Positions 16,708 through 24,105 of a stretch of 32,903 bases of DNA are shown in pieces. Under the pieces are notes generated by a model, which worked only from the letters and a program-made list of their open reading frames with translations, was not told the origin of the DNA and made no database searches. The stretch spans positions 1 through 32,903 of the forward strand of contig CAISJE010000167.1 in assembly GCA_903885635.1 (NCBI GenBank), in the 5' to 3' direction. The DNA comes from an uncultured bacterium. Lineage in GTDB: Bacteria > Cyanobacteriota > Vampirovibrionia > Gastranaerophilales > Gastranaerophilaceae. Made by a program: the position numbers and the translations under genes. Position 1 is the stretch's first letter; every line of letters begins with the position of its first letter.

Positions 16708-17742
16708 ATGATTAAATTATCGGAAGCACATATAATCGGAGCAGTAATATCCTACCTGTTAGGAGTTTTTATTGTGCCGTTGGTCATCGCTTATTCAAAG
16801 AAGCAGGGGTTGATTGATGAACCAAACGAACGAAAAATTCATAAAAAACCAATTTCAAGACTCGGTGGGGTAGCTATTTTTTCAAGTACCATGTTGACTT
16901 TTTTGTTTCTGGTTTTTTTAAGCTACTACCCTTACGGAAGTTTGCTTTCAGGCATACTGCTCGGAAGCTCATTGATGTTTTTCCTTGGGTTGGTTGACGA
17001 TATTTATACTTTAAACGCAAAATTCAAATTATTTATACAAATCGCGATTGCTACGTTGGTTTATTTGCTTGGGGTAAAAATCGATTCTATTATAAATCCT
17101 TTTGGCGGAGTTATTCAATTAGGACATTTTTCCTACTTGATAACGCTTTTATGGATAGTCGGAATCAGTAACGCCGTGAATTTTATTGACGGGATAGACG
17201 GGCTGGCTGGTTCTGTAATAACCGTGAATTCAATAACCTTGGGAATAATTGCTGTTGCAATGGTGCCGCCAAATCCGATGAGTGCGTTAATAGCATTTAT
17301 TTTAGCAGGTTCAATGTTGGCATTTTTAACCTACAATTTTAACCCTGCAAAAATATTTATGGGTGACTCAGGGGCCTTATTTGCTGGTTTTTTGCTTGCT
17401 ACTCTTTCTATTACAGGAGTTATGAAAGTGGCTACTTTGGCAATTATGCTTCCTTTCGTTGTTCTTGCGGTACCTATTATTGATATTACTTATGCATCTT
17501 TAAGAAGAATCTCCAAGGGAAAATCGCCTTTTGTTGCCGATTCTGAGCATATTCACCATAAATTACTAAAAGCCGGTTTTAGCCAAAACATGACCGTTGC
17601 CATTTTAACATCCATTGCAATTGTTGCAGGAGCCATTGCCTCTTACTTTGTCGGCTCTATTAAACATTATGTTATATATATAATTGCGCTTGTTGTTATC
17701 ATGTTTATTCTCAGCTTGATAAATCACTTGACAAAAAAATAG
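16708..17742 (+). CDS. WecA/TagO-type undecaprenyl-phosphate sugar-1-phosphate transferase
   Basis: 344-aa integral membrane enzyme that loads a sugar phosphate (probably GlcNAc-1-P) onto undecaprenyl phosphate to start a surface polysaccharide. About ten or eleven hydrophobic helices are visible. Catalytic motifs are LGLVDDIY with Asp97-Asp98, NAVNFIDGIDGLAG (about 156-168), FMGDSGALFAGF and the C-terminal HIHHKLL. These place it in the WecA/RgpG/TagO branch, not MraY. It follows glyA by 12 bases with AAAAGGG upstream of the ATG. Together with the LptF/G-type permease it points to lipid-linked surface glycans in a two-membrane cell. Confidence 0.9.
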   Translation: MIKLSEAHIIGAVISYLLGVFIVPLVIAYSKKQGLIDEPNERKIHKKPISRLGGVAIFSSTMLTFLFLVFLSYYPYGSLLSGILLGSSLMFFLGLVDDIYTLNAKFKLFIQIAIATLVYLLGVKIDSIINPFGGVIQLGHFSYLITLLWIVGISNAVNFIDGIDGLAGSVITVNSITLGIIAVAMVPPNPMSALIAFILAGSMLAFLTYNFNPAKIFMGDSGALFAGFLLATLSITGVMKVATLAIMLPFVVLAVPIIDITYASLRRISKGKSPFVADSEHIHHKLLKAGFSQNMTVAILTSIAIVAGAIASYFVGSIKHYVIYIIALVVIMFILSLINHLTKK

Positions 17743-17834
17743 ACATGTGATAAACTGGTAAAAATTTAATAAAAATTTTGAGGGTTAAAATTGAATAATT
17801 AATTGCAACTTAGTTAAGTAGAGGTTTATTAGCT

Positions 17835-18266
17835 ATGGCAGTAGAAGTAGTACAAAATAATAATTCGGGAAGAATAAGCTATACTAAAGCTGCCGCAATT
17901 GGTGCTATTGGAGGATATGCTTTAAAATGGGCAATCCCTCTTACTACCCAAGAAAAAGACAGAAGATATAATGCAACTTTAATTAAAATCAAAAACATCA
18001 ATCTCGACGAGGTAGATGTTTTTGTACGTTTACAGGATAATAAATTATCGAGCTCAAAAATTAAAGAAATAAACAAAATTTTGCTATCAGAAATCAAAAA
18101 TAGTGTTGAAACAACAAAAAAAGTTGCTGAAAAATTTCTTGTGGCATTTACAAAAAGTATTAGACCTACAAAGACATTTGTATCTGTCGGCGTTGGGTTA
18201 ACAGTTGGGGCTGCGGTTATACACAATATATTTTATCAAATTGCTAAAGACTTGCAAAAAGACTAG
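17835..18266 (+). CDS. Small two-helix membrane hypothetical protein
   Basis: 143-aa protein that I do not recognise. Two likely membrane-spanning segments lie near each end (AAAIGAIGGYALKWAIPL at about 19-36 and FVSVGVGLTVGAAVIHNIFYQI at about 115-136). They bracket a charged, helical middle, so both ends may face the same side. AGAGG (17820-17824) precedes the ATG. It is convergent with the LptF/G gene, whose stop is 14 bases away. It resembles the larger hypothetical at 22115 in layout (N- and C-terminal hydrophobic helices around a Lys-rich core), but I see no clear sequence match. Confidence 0.6.
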   Translation: MAVEVVQNNNSGRISYTKAAAIGAIGGYALKWAIPLTTQEKDRRYNATLIKIKNINLDEVDVFVRLQDNKLSSSKIKEINKILLSEIKNSVETTKKVAEKFLVAFTKSIRPTKTFVSVGVGLTVGAAVIHNIFYQIAKDLQKD

Positions 18267-18280
18267 AAAATCAGATGTAA

Positions 18281-19387
18281 TTAATTAATTGTGTAAACTT
18301 TTCTATAATATAAAACAGTACCCGTTATCAAAAGTAAAATATTAGCCATCCAAGCCGCAAGAAACGGCGACAAGGAACCTGCTTCTCCAAAGGAAATAGA
18401 CAGTGCCCTTATCAAATAATAAGTGAATATTATTAATATACTAAACAAGAAACCCCTGTTATATCTGACTCTTGGTGGAGTGATTGCCAGTGGAACCCCA
18501 ACCAAGACCAAAACAATGGTAGTCAGCGGTAAGGCTATTTTATCGTACAACGAAACCAGATAAAGATTTCTTTGTTCCGAAATTTTATCGGGATGTTGCC
18601 TTATATAATTTAACAATGAAGCAAAATTATGTTCCTTGGCGACATTTTGTTTTAGTTCATTTGACAAATCAATTCCGAACTGGGCAACAGAATTTTCAAA
18701 GAAAGTTGTATTAAGAATTTCGCCCTCTTGGGCAACTGTATAAATGGCACCTCTGTTAAATTGCCAACCTGCAGGCGACGTTGAACCGTCTTGAGCTTGA
18801 AGTACCTGAATTGTATCGGGCTTTGACAAATCCAAAACCGTAATATTATGCAAAACCTTGTTTTTGCAGTGTCCAACATAAAACAACCGCTTCAGCGTTC
18901 CGTTGTTTTGCAACTCCTTGAAAATAAAATTTTGTTTTCCTTCGGGAATATTTTTCTGTCCCAATGCCCATAATGCTAAGTCTTTAGACTGTTTTGTGGT
19001 AATCGGAACAATTGTTTCATTAATAAAAAAACTGGCGATAGACATTATCAACGCAAAGATAAATATTGGTTTGGCAATTCTGTTTAAACCGATTCCGCAA
19101 GAGCGCATGACTGTAATTTCAGACGCCAAGCTTAATCTATTCAATGTCATTACCGTTGCCAATAAAACCCCCATTGGTATTGTCATTACAAAAACGGATG
19201 GTAAATTCAAAATAATTATCATTAATGCCACTTTGAAAGGAATTCCGTAAAGTGCAATCTGTCTTATCAAGGTAATAAAGGTATCCGAAGCGAAAATTAT
19301 GGAAGTGAAAACAAAAACACCCATAATAAACATTTCAATGACCTGCCTTAAAATATATCTGTCTAATATCGTCATTTTTTTAAGCAT
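18281..19387 (-). CDS. LptF/LptG (YjgP/YjgQ) family LPS-export permease
   Basis: 368-aa inner-membrane permease. LptF and LptG form the membrane part of the ABC transporter that moves LPS from the inner membrane toward the outer membrane. TILDRYILRQVIEMF is the usual start of the family, followed by three N-terminal helices, the MRSCGIGLNRI coupling region, a periplasmic beta-jellyroll-like middle (about 140-270) and three C-terminal helices ending in YYRKVY. Only one member is present here; many diderms with simple genomes have a single fused-role copy or a distant partner. Start choice: ATG at 19387 follows a TAGAAT -10-like box by 6 bases with no SD, suggesting leaderless initiation; Met5 is the alternative. 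Confidence 0.88.
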   Translation of the reverse strand: MLKKMTILDRYILRQVIEMFIMGVFVFTSIIFASDTFITLIRQIALYGIPFKVALMIIILNLPSVFVMTIPMGVLLATVMTLNRLSLASEITVMRSCGIGLNRIAKPIFIFALIMSIASFFINETIVPITTKQSKDLALWALGQKNIPEGKQNFIFKELQNNGTLKRLFYVGHCKNKVLHNITVLDLSKPDTIQVLQAQDGSTSPAGWQFNRGAIYTVAQEGEILNTTFFENSVAQFGIDLSNELKQNVAKEHNFASLLNYIRQHPDKISEQRNLYLVSLYDKIALPLTTIVLVLVGVPLAITPPRVRYNRGFLFSILIIFTYYLIRALSISFGEAGSLSPFLAAWMANILLLITGTVLYYRKVYTIN

Positions 19388-19461
19388 AAGACTATTCTAT
19401 ATGAAAAATAACTCAAAGCCAAGAATTATTTTAAAAATGGTTCTTACTAAAAAATCCATAA

Positions 19462-19565
19462 AATACACTCATTACTTAATTTTCAAGATGCTTGAAGCTT
19501 CAAATCCATGCGGAGCAATACCTTTCAGGCACCCTTTCCCATGTCATCCTGAATTGACTACTTTT
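19462..19565 (+). repeat. Dispersed element, copy B (rearranged)
   Basis: The left ~80 bp aligns with the left extension of copy A (GCTTGAAGCTTC..., CCTTTCAGGCACYCTTT...). It runs into TGTCATCCTGAATTGACT (19542-19559), which matches the opposite terminal repeat of the element. It is therefore a flank of one end joined to the terminus of the other, with the 125-bp core lost or inverted. It supplies the stop codon of the YkgJ-type gene. Confidence 0.7.
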
Positions 19566-19954
19566 CCCAAAATCTCAGAAAAAGAAATAATCGGAATCAT
19601 TTTATATCCGCAATCTTTTGTTAACTCGCCGCCCATAATAAAAAGCTCTTCCTGAGGGTATCTACGACAAATGCTCGGACGATGTTTATGGATTTTGCAC
19701 AAGTTAGTTGTTTCATCCAAATTTGAACAGGAGAAGACCAAGCCCGTTTCGTCCTTGTCCACAACGGTTAAATAAGTATAAAATCGGTGCAAAAATTTTA
19801 GTTTTTCGAACTCTTTTTCCTCTTGAATCACATGCCTGCTTGTTTTTACATATATTTTTTTGCAACATTTTCCACAACCAAGACAATTACCCATTCTATA
19901 ATATTTTCTTCTCAAAATTTTTACATGTATGTATTTTTTTATTGTTTTAAGCAT
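19544..19954 (-). CDS. YkgJ-type CxxCxxCC metal-cluster protein
   Basis: 136-aa cytosolic protein of the zinc/iron-chelating CxxCxxCC family. NCLGCGKCCK (about residues 23-32) is the signature. SCSNLDETTNLCKIHKHRPSICRRYP carries the later conserved Cys and the HRPxxCRxYP motif. The family is thought to bind an Fe-S cluster or zinc; its substrate is not known. The ATG overlaps the stop of the upstream TPR gene by 8 bases (ATGCTTAA), so it is translationally coupled to it. The last five residues (VVNSG) and the TGA come from repeat copy B, so the original C-terminus was probably different. Confidence 0.8.
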   Translation of the reverse strand: MLKTIKKYIHVKILRRKYYRMGNCLGCGKCCKKIYVKTSRHVIQEEKEFEKLKFLHRFYTYLTVVDKDETGLVFSCSNLDETTNLCKIHKHRPSICRRYPQEELFIMGGELTKDCGYKMIPIISFSEILGKVVNSG

Positions 19955-21194
19955 TTAACCCGGCTTCCGCCTTTTCACATTGAGAATATTTAGCTTTCGC
20001 CTTTGAAAATTCGAGATATCGTGGTGCCGATAATTTCATTATTCTGAAAAAATAAGCTTTTGCTTCAAAAAATGCACCCTCGTTCATTAGTTTGTTTCCT
20101 ATTTCAAAACAGTTGGAAATAATACTCAATTCGGGGGTTAGATAAGATTCTAATTTTTCAATAATATCTTTATATAACTGCTTTTCTTGAGGGTTTAAAA
20201 TGGCATAATTTTTAAATTCGTCTATTGCCTCATTATATTCACTTTTTGCGATATGTTCTTGTGCCAAATCGAGGTGTTTAGAAATTAATTCGGGATGTTC
20301 ATTCAAGAATGGTTTTATTTTCAACAACCGTTTATTTACTTTGTAATATTCTTCTTTGTCGCTAATAATATAGTTCATGTATCGATAGTAATAACAATAC
20401 GCATAATCAAATTCTTTCATTAAGTCGTATGAAATAGCTAAATTTGAATATAATTTATCATAATTGGGGTCAAGATGAGAGGCTGTTTTCCAATATTTGA
20501 TTGCAAGTTCTAAATTCTTATCTGAAAAAAATATACTGCCCAAATTAAGGTTCGTTTTGGACAAATTCGGATAATTTGCGAGCGATTTAAAATAGCAAGC
20601 GGCAGCCTTTTTATCCTGATTCTCGGTCTGAAATTGTACGCCAAGAGTTAAATACTCTTGGGCAACGTTAAAACAATGCTGAATTTTATTTCTAATTTGA
20701 ATATATTTTTCCGAAGATTTTTCTTCCGCATATTTAATGTATTTTTCAAAATATTTAATTGATTCAAATCTCATCATTTTTTGATTAAAAGCAATAGCCA
20801 GATTAAGCGAAGTATTGGCATCTTCCGGCCTTGAGATAAGCGCAACCAGCCAATATGATATCGCCAGTTCAACATGCCCGTTCTTAAAATACAAATTACC
20901 TATATTAGCATATGGTTTGAAATTTTTTGGGTCCAAACTAATAGCCTTGTTCCAATAATCAAGTGCTTCTTGGGGATTATTTAACATATAATAACAGCTT
21001 CCGATATCCACATAAAGATCCGAATCGACACTGTTATGCATTGAACTTAATAGAAGATTTAATGCTTCTCTGTAGTTTCCCTTTGCATATTGCCTAAGAG
21101 CTACAGATACTGTATCGCCTTGAATATCTTCATTATTAGCTTGATGCACTGATATATTTTTTTTTTCTTCTTCTGCCATGTTTTTCTCTATCAC
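19947..21194 (-). CDS. Cytosolic TPR-repeat protein
   Basis: About 410-415 aa built almost wholly of tetratricopeptide repeats. Roughly eight to nine units are visible, such as SDLYVDIGSCYYMLNNPQEALDYW, KPYANIGNLYFKNGHVELAI and KLYSNLAISYDLMKEFDYAY. There is no signal peptide or membrane helix, so a cytosolic protein-binding scaffold is likely. The longest frame starts with GTG (21194). ATG at 21179 (MAEEEKKN) has TAGAGAA just upstream and is equally likely. It sits between a 114-aa hypothetical (20 bases upstream) and the YkgJ-type gene (8-base overlap), so the three are probably one operon. The partner is unknown. Confidence 0.85.
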   Translation of the reverse strand: MIEKNMAEEEKKNISVHQANNEDIQGDTVSVALRQYAKGNYREALNLLLSSMHNSVDSDLYVDIGSCYYMLNNPQEALDYWNKAISLDPKNFKPYANIGNLYFKNGHVELAISYWLVALISRPEDANTSLNLAIAFNQKMMRFESIKYFEKYIKYAEEKSSEKYIQIRNKIQHCFNVAQEYLTLGVQFQTENQDKKAAACYFKSLANYPNLSKTNLNLGSIFFSDKNLELAIKYWKTASHLDPNYDKLYSNLAISYDLMKEFDYAYCYYYRYMNYIISDKEEYYKVNKRLLKIKPFLNEHPELISKHLDLAQEHIAKSEYNEAIDEFKNYAILNPQEKQLYKDIIEKLESYLTPELSIISNCFEIGNKLMNEGAFFEAKAYFFRIMKLSAPRYLEFSKAKAKYSQCEKAEAGLNA

Positions 21195-21213
21195 ATTCCA
21201 TAATTACGTAAAA

Positions 21214-21558
21214 TTATAAAGATAAATCGTTTAATAATTTTTGATTGTTGGATAACGCACTAATTGATTCATTTGAAAATAGATCTGAAACGCCCTTCTC
21301 AAATAGGTTAGCAATTATTTGTGCATGTGACAAATCTTCCGGATTCGACATTGCAAGAGCACTAAACTGTTTGACATCCTGTTCTTTTTGATAAAGATTG
21401 ACCGCTTCATTAGAAATAGCCGTTTCATCAATCAAAAGAGTTCTGTCAATTTTTTCATATGGATTTTTTATAGGATTGGTTACAATACCATTAACCCCAA
21501 TTTGATTTTTTAATTGGGCGTTATTTAGTTCATCACCAAGATTAACTCCATTTAACAT
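21214..21558 (-). CDS. Hypothetical protein, first gene of the TPR/YkgJ operon
   Basis: 114-aa protein that I do not recognise. It is hydrophilic, with an Asn/Leu-rich N-terminus and a helical middle (ETAISNEAVNLYQKEQDVKQFSAL). The helix faintly recalls the 'IS-x-EA-x-x-LY' helix of small flagellar/anti-sigma-type proteins; that is only a resemblance. There is no signal peptide, membrane segment or Cys. GGGG lies 6 bases or so before the ATG, supporting expression. It leads a minus-strand set with the TPR protein and the CxxCxxCC protein. Confidence 0.6.
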   Translation of the reverse strand: MLNGVNLGDELNNAQLKNQIGVNGIVTNPIKNPYEKIDRTLLIDETAISNEAVNLYQKEQDVKQFSALAMSNPEDLSHAQIIANLFEKGVSDLFSNESISALSNNQKLLNDLSL

Positions 21559-21718
21559 ATTTCCCCAGTCGAATATTCTTCATTCACATGTATATTATGC
21601 AATATTTCAGGCATAATGATATCAACTACTCGGTCTAAATTTATAGACCACCTGATTAATATTATAAACTTATTTTTGAAAAATTCAAGTAATGCCCCTC
21701 AAGTACATTAAAATGGTA
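21559..21718. other. Intergenic control region between divergent transcripts
   Basis: No gene is seen. It holds two inverted repeats: ATTATGC/GCATAAT around 21595-21618, and GGTCTA (21632-21637) with TAGACC (21644-21649). Either could be an operator for the minus-strand TPR operon or the plus-strand small-ORF transcript. Confidence 0.4.
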
Positions 21719-21746
21719 TTGACAGCAAAAATTTATGTTGTATACT
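21719..21746 (+). promoter_or_regulatory. Strong sigma-70-like promoter of the small-ORF transcript
   Basis: Perfect -35 TTGACA (21719-21724), a 16-base spacer and TATACT (21741-21746). Predicted transcription start is about 21753. A terminator at 21881-21909 would give an RNA of about 155 nt. Confidence 0.7.
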
Positions 21747-21774
21747 CAAAGAGTATCAAAAAAAGGAAAAATTG

Positions 21775-21834
21775 ATGTTAGTAAGAAACTTATTACGACG
21801 TACACGAGGATTTATAAGAAAGGACTTGTTTTAA
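21775..21834 (+). CDS. Tiny basic peptide ORF 1 (19 aa)
   Basis: ATG at 21775 with AAAGGAAA upstream encodes MLVRNLLRRTRGFIRKDLF, then TAA. Seven of 19 residues are Arg or Lys, in an amphipathic pattern. It has its own near-consensus promoter and a terminator about 50 bases downstream, so it is likely expressed as a very short mRNA or a dual-function small RNA. Its start resembles that of the second tiny ORF at 21987 (M-[LI]-x-NL-RR). No known leader peptide or toxin is recognised; too short to place by family. Confidence 0.5.
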   Translation: MLVRNLLRRTRGFIRKDLF

Positions 21835-21880
21835 CAGCCCAAAGTTTTTTACTGAAATTTTGAAATAATTAATGAAAACA

Positions 21881-21909
21881 AGACCTTTTAAACAAAAGAG
21901 GTCTTTTTT
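21881..21909 (+). terminator. Intrinsic terminator of the small-ORF transcript
   Basis: AGACCT (21881-21886) pairs with AGGTCT (21899-21904), extended by T/A pairs with one bulged G, and followed by TTTTTT. Confidence 0.75.
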
Positions 21910-21986
21910 GTTACGAAATATAAAAAAAACGGAAAAAAATAGCATTATTTTTTTTCAGAGTACTTAAAAAAGTAAAGGAATGCAAA

Positions 21987-22070
21987 ATGATAAAAAATCT
22001 TCGACGAAAATCAATCATAAAGGCGAATGCTCCCATCGTCAAATTAATGAATTTAGCTTGGGGCTTGTGA
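21987..22070 (+). CDS. Tiny basic peptide ORF 2 (27 aa)
   Basis: ATG at 21987, preceded by AAAGGAA, encodes a 27-aa peptide. It starts MIKNLRRKSIIK and ends in a hydrophobic stretch VKLMNLAWGL. The start resembles the 19-aa ORF 1 about 210 bases upstream. It lies beyond the ORF 1 terminator, so it needs its own promoter or read-through; none is obvious (an AT-rich TATAAA lies near 21918). It precedes the 437-aa membrane protein gene by 44 bases and could be a leader peptide for it. Confidence 0.4.
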   Translation: MIKNLRRKSIIKANAPIVKLMNLAWGL

Positions 22071-22114
22071 TTTAGATTGTAATAAGCATAAAGAATGCTT
22101 TTAAAAGGAAAGAA

Positions 22115-23428
22115 ATGATTGACCCGATAACAACAGCAAAAATATTTTCGAGCTTAGGAAACAGCAGCTCACTTTTCCCGATTGCGGTGAAAGACGCCGC
22201 GCATATTGCCGGAATGACAACTGCATCTTACATTACAGGAAAAGAAATAGAAGGAAAAGACAGACTTATAGATGAGGTTGGAAGCACAGCCATGTGGATT
22301 GGCGGCATTCCGTTTTACAAAAAAGTAATCGATTTGACTCTCTATAAATTAGCAAAATATAGCCCCAACGTGGATGTTAGAATTTTAAAGGATGAAAATA
22401 TCTTAAAAAAAGCTATTCAGCACGCCCCGACAAAAGAAATACAAGAAAATATTAAAAAAGCGGCAGGTAACGTCAAGATGGCGAAAGGGTTAAATCTCGC
22501 AAAATTTCTTACTGCTACAGCTTTAACACTGATTTCTTATTCGTCACTAACAACTTTTAGGCATAAACACACCGAAAAAAGCATTATCAAAGAAATCCAT
22601 AAAGAAGAAGCAGAAAAGAAACTAAAAGAAGAATATTTCAAGGGGAAAATGTCTCCTGCCTTTAAGTCGATAAAATCAGATACTAAAAATCAGAACCCGA
22701 GTTTTGGTATGAATTTACACGCGCTTCAGGATTTTATGTTCAATCCGGTTAAAAATATGCAGATTGTTGATGCCGGAATCACTGCATCAAGATTCAGCGA
22801 ATCAAGAAACCCTCAGGACTTTATGGGTTATGTTATAAAGGAAGGCAGTTTCTGGACGTTCATGTATTTTGCAGTCGATAAAATTCAAGAACATTTTGAA
22901 AAAAAATCTGAACAAAAATACAACAAATCTATTGATTTGGATATCAGAGCAATTCAGTCAAATGAAGTAAAAAAGGGATTTAAAAAAGGTACAATCATTG
23001 CAAGTGTTGAAGAATTTAACAAACTCAAAACACCTGAGGATATATATGAATTTTTATGCACAAAGGGGGATAATCTAGTTGTTAAAATGGCTAAAGAATC
23101 AGGGATTATAAAGTTGCATGAAAACACAGATAAAATTGATACTCAGCATTATATTGACTTGGATAAAGTCAAAAAGGTCGGGATAAAATTAGAAAAATTA
23201 TACAAACAATATTCAACTTCAGGCGAAGAAATAGAAGCATTTTTAGGTAAAACCATTAAGCTCAAAAGAGGTTCTGTGTTAAAAAATATAGGCGTTTGCA
23301 TGGGCGTTTTGGGGCTTGTTGTTCCAGGGCTAATTCTTGCCATGAGATTTATGAACAAGGACAATAAGGACTTTATGGTGAAAAAAGAAATTCATAAAAA
23401 ATTAAAACAGGGTAATGTTGTGGCTTGA
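22115..23428 (+). CDS. Lineage-type membrane hypothetical protein
   Basis: 437-aa protein that I do not recognise. It has no signal peptide. Hydrophobic segments lie at about 130-150 (AKFLTATALTLISYSSLTTF) and near the C-terminus at about 393-413 (IGVCMGVLGLVVPGLILAMRF). An N-terminal part is Gly/Ala-rich. Between the helices is a Lys/Glu-rich, largely helical region of about 240 residues. AAAGGAAAG (22105-22113) abuts the ATG and supports the start. It may belong to a family limited to this bacterial group. The higB promoter begins within 30 bases of its stop, so the two are probably separate transcripts. Confidence 0.65.
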   Translation: MIDPITTAKIFSSLGNSSSLFPIAVKDAAHIAGMTTASYITGKEIEGKDRLIDEVGSTAMWIGGIPFYKKVIDLTLYKLAKYSPNVDVRILKDENILKKAIQHAPTKEIQENIKKAAGNVKMAKGLNLAKFLTATALTLISYSSLTTFRHKHTEKSIIKEIHKEEAEKKLKEEYFKGKMSPAFKSIKSDTKNQNPSFGMNLHALQDFMFNPVKNMQIVDAGITASRFSESRNPQDFMGYVIKEGSFWTFMYFAVDKIQEHFEKKSEQKYNKSIDLDIRAIQSNEVKKGFKKGTIIASVEEFNKLKTPEDIYEFLCTKGDNLVVKMAKESGIIKLHENTDKIDTQHYIDLDKVKKVGIKLEKLYKQYSTSGEEIEAFLGKTIKLKRGSVLKNIGVCMGVLGLVVPGLILAMRFMNKDNKDFMVKKEIHKKLKQGNVVA

Positions 23429-23455
23429 TACTTTTTTCATCAGCAAAGAAGAGGC

Positions 23456-23484
23456 TTGACACCTGTAACGTTATAGGTTATAAT
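23456..23484 (+). promoter_or_regulatory. Consensus promoter of higBA
   Basis: TTGACA (23456-23461), exactly 17 bases, TATAAT (23479-23484). This is a perfect sigma-70 promoter. The predicted start site (about 23491) is 3 bases before the higB ATG at 23494, with no Shine-Dalgarno. Confidence 0.85.
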
Positions 23485-23493
23485 AAAAACAAC

Positions 23494-23772
23494 ATGATAA
23501 AATCTTTTAAACATAAAGGTCTTGAATTTTTTTTTAAAACAGCAACTACAAAAGGTATTAACCCTGAACATCAAAAAAAGCTTAGACGTATTCTTGCAAT
23601 TTTAGATGAAATAACTGATATATCTGAAATTAATTTTAACAGTACTTATCTCCATCAGCTCAAAGGTGATTTGCAGGGATTATGGTCAATGAGGGTTAAT
23701 GGAAATTGGCGGATAACATTTGAACTTAAAGAAGAAAATGTTTATATTGTAGATTATCAAGATTATCACTGA
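23494..23772 (+). CDS. higB: HigB-type (RelE superfamily) toxin
   Basis: 92-aa predicted ribosome-dependent mRNA interferase of the HigB/RelE fold. Typical features are the start MIKSFKHKGLEFFF, the helix HQKKLRRILAILDEI, the strand LHQLKGDLQGLWSMRV and the end GNWRITFEL...VYIVDYQDYH, with the usual basic and C-terminal His/Tyr residues. I place the start at 23494: an in-frame start at 23425 lies upstream of the promoter and would add 23 unrelated residues. higA follows 12 bases downstream. As in other HigBA systems the toxin gene comes first, which needs strong antitoxin translation (higA has a good SD while higB has none). Confidence 0.9.
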   Translation: MIKSFKHKGLEFFFKTATTKGINPEHQKKLRRILAILDEITDISEINFNSTYLHQLKGDLQGLWSMRVNGNWRITFELKEENVYIVDYQDYH

Positions 23773-23784
23773 AAGGAAAAATTT

Positions 23785-24084
23785 ATGGAAATGTTTAATC
23801 CCCCTCATCCGGGTGAAATTTTATTAGAAGAATATATTAGACCTTTAGAGTTGAGTGTTTCTAGTTTTGCATTGAAGATTGGAACAAGTCGTAAAAATTT
23901 GTCTAAAATTGTCAATGAAAAGGTTGGCATAAGCCCTGAAATGGCTTTGAAATTGGCAAAAGCTCTCGGAACTTCGCCTGAAATATGGCTTAGGCTGCAA
24001 TTGAAATATGATTTATGGCAAGCAAAGCAACGTACAAACTTTGATTATATTGAAGCTATTTGCCCCAAAAAGGAGATTGCTTGA
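23785..24084 (+). CDS. higA: HigA-type antitoxin (XRE helix-turn-helix)
   Basis: 99-aa DNA-binding antitoxin. MFNPPHPGEILLEEYIRPL is the standard HigA start, followed by an HTH (VSSFALKIGTSRKNLSKIVNEKVGISPEMALKLAKAL) and the tail WLRLQLKYDLWQAKQ. It should neutralise HigB and repress their shared promoter. GAAAGGAAA lies upstream of the ATG. It ends 21 bases before ubiE, whose -10 box lies in the gap. Confidence 0.93.
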   Translation: MEMFNPPHPGEILLEEYIRPLELSVSSFALKIGTSRKNLSKIVNEKVGISPEMALKLAKALGTSPEIWLRLQLKYDLWQAKQRTNFDYIEAICPKKEIA

Positions 24085-24093
24085 TTTTTTGGT

Positions 24094-24099
24094 TATAAT
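24094..24099 (+). promoter_or_regulatory. -10 box directly before ubiE/menG
   Basis: Perfect TATAAT ending 6 bases before the ATG. No Shine-Dalgarno and no convincing -35 at the right distance. ubiE may be read from this site as a leaderless mRNA, or co-transcribed from the higBA promoter. Confidence 0.45.
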
Positions 24100-24105
24100 A
24101 TATTT

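Noticed and set aside
17751-17800. AAAATTT/AAATTTT stem after the wecA-type gene as a terminator
   Set aside because: In DNA this AT-rich such a stem is expected by chance and would be very weak.
23425-23493. Longer HigB starting inside the previous gene's stop
   Set aside because: The perfect higBA promoter lies within this stretch, and the extra 23 residues do not look like the HigB family.
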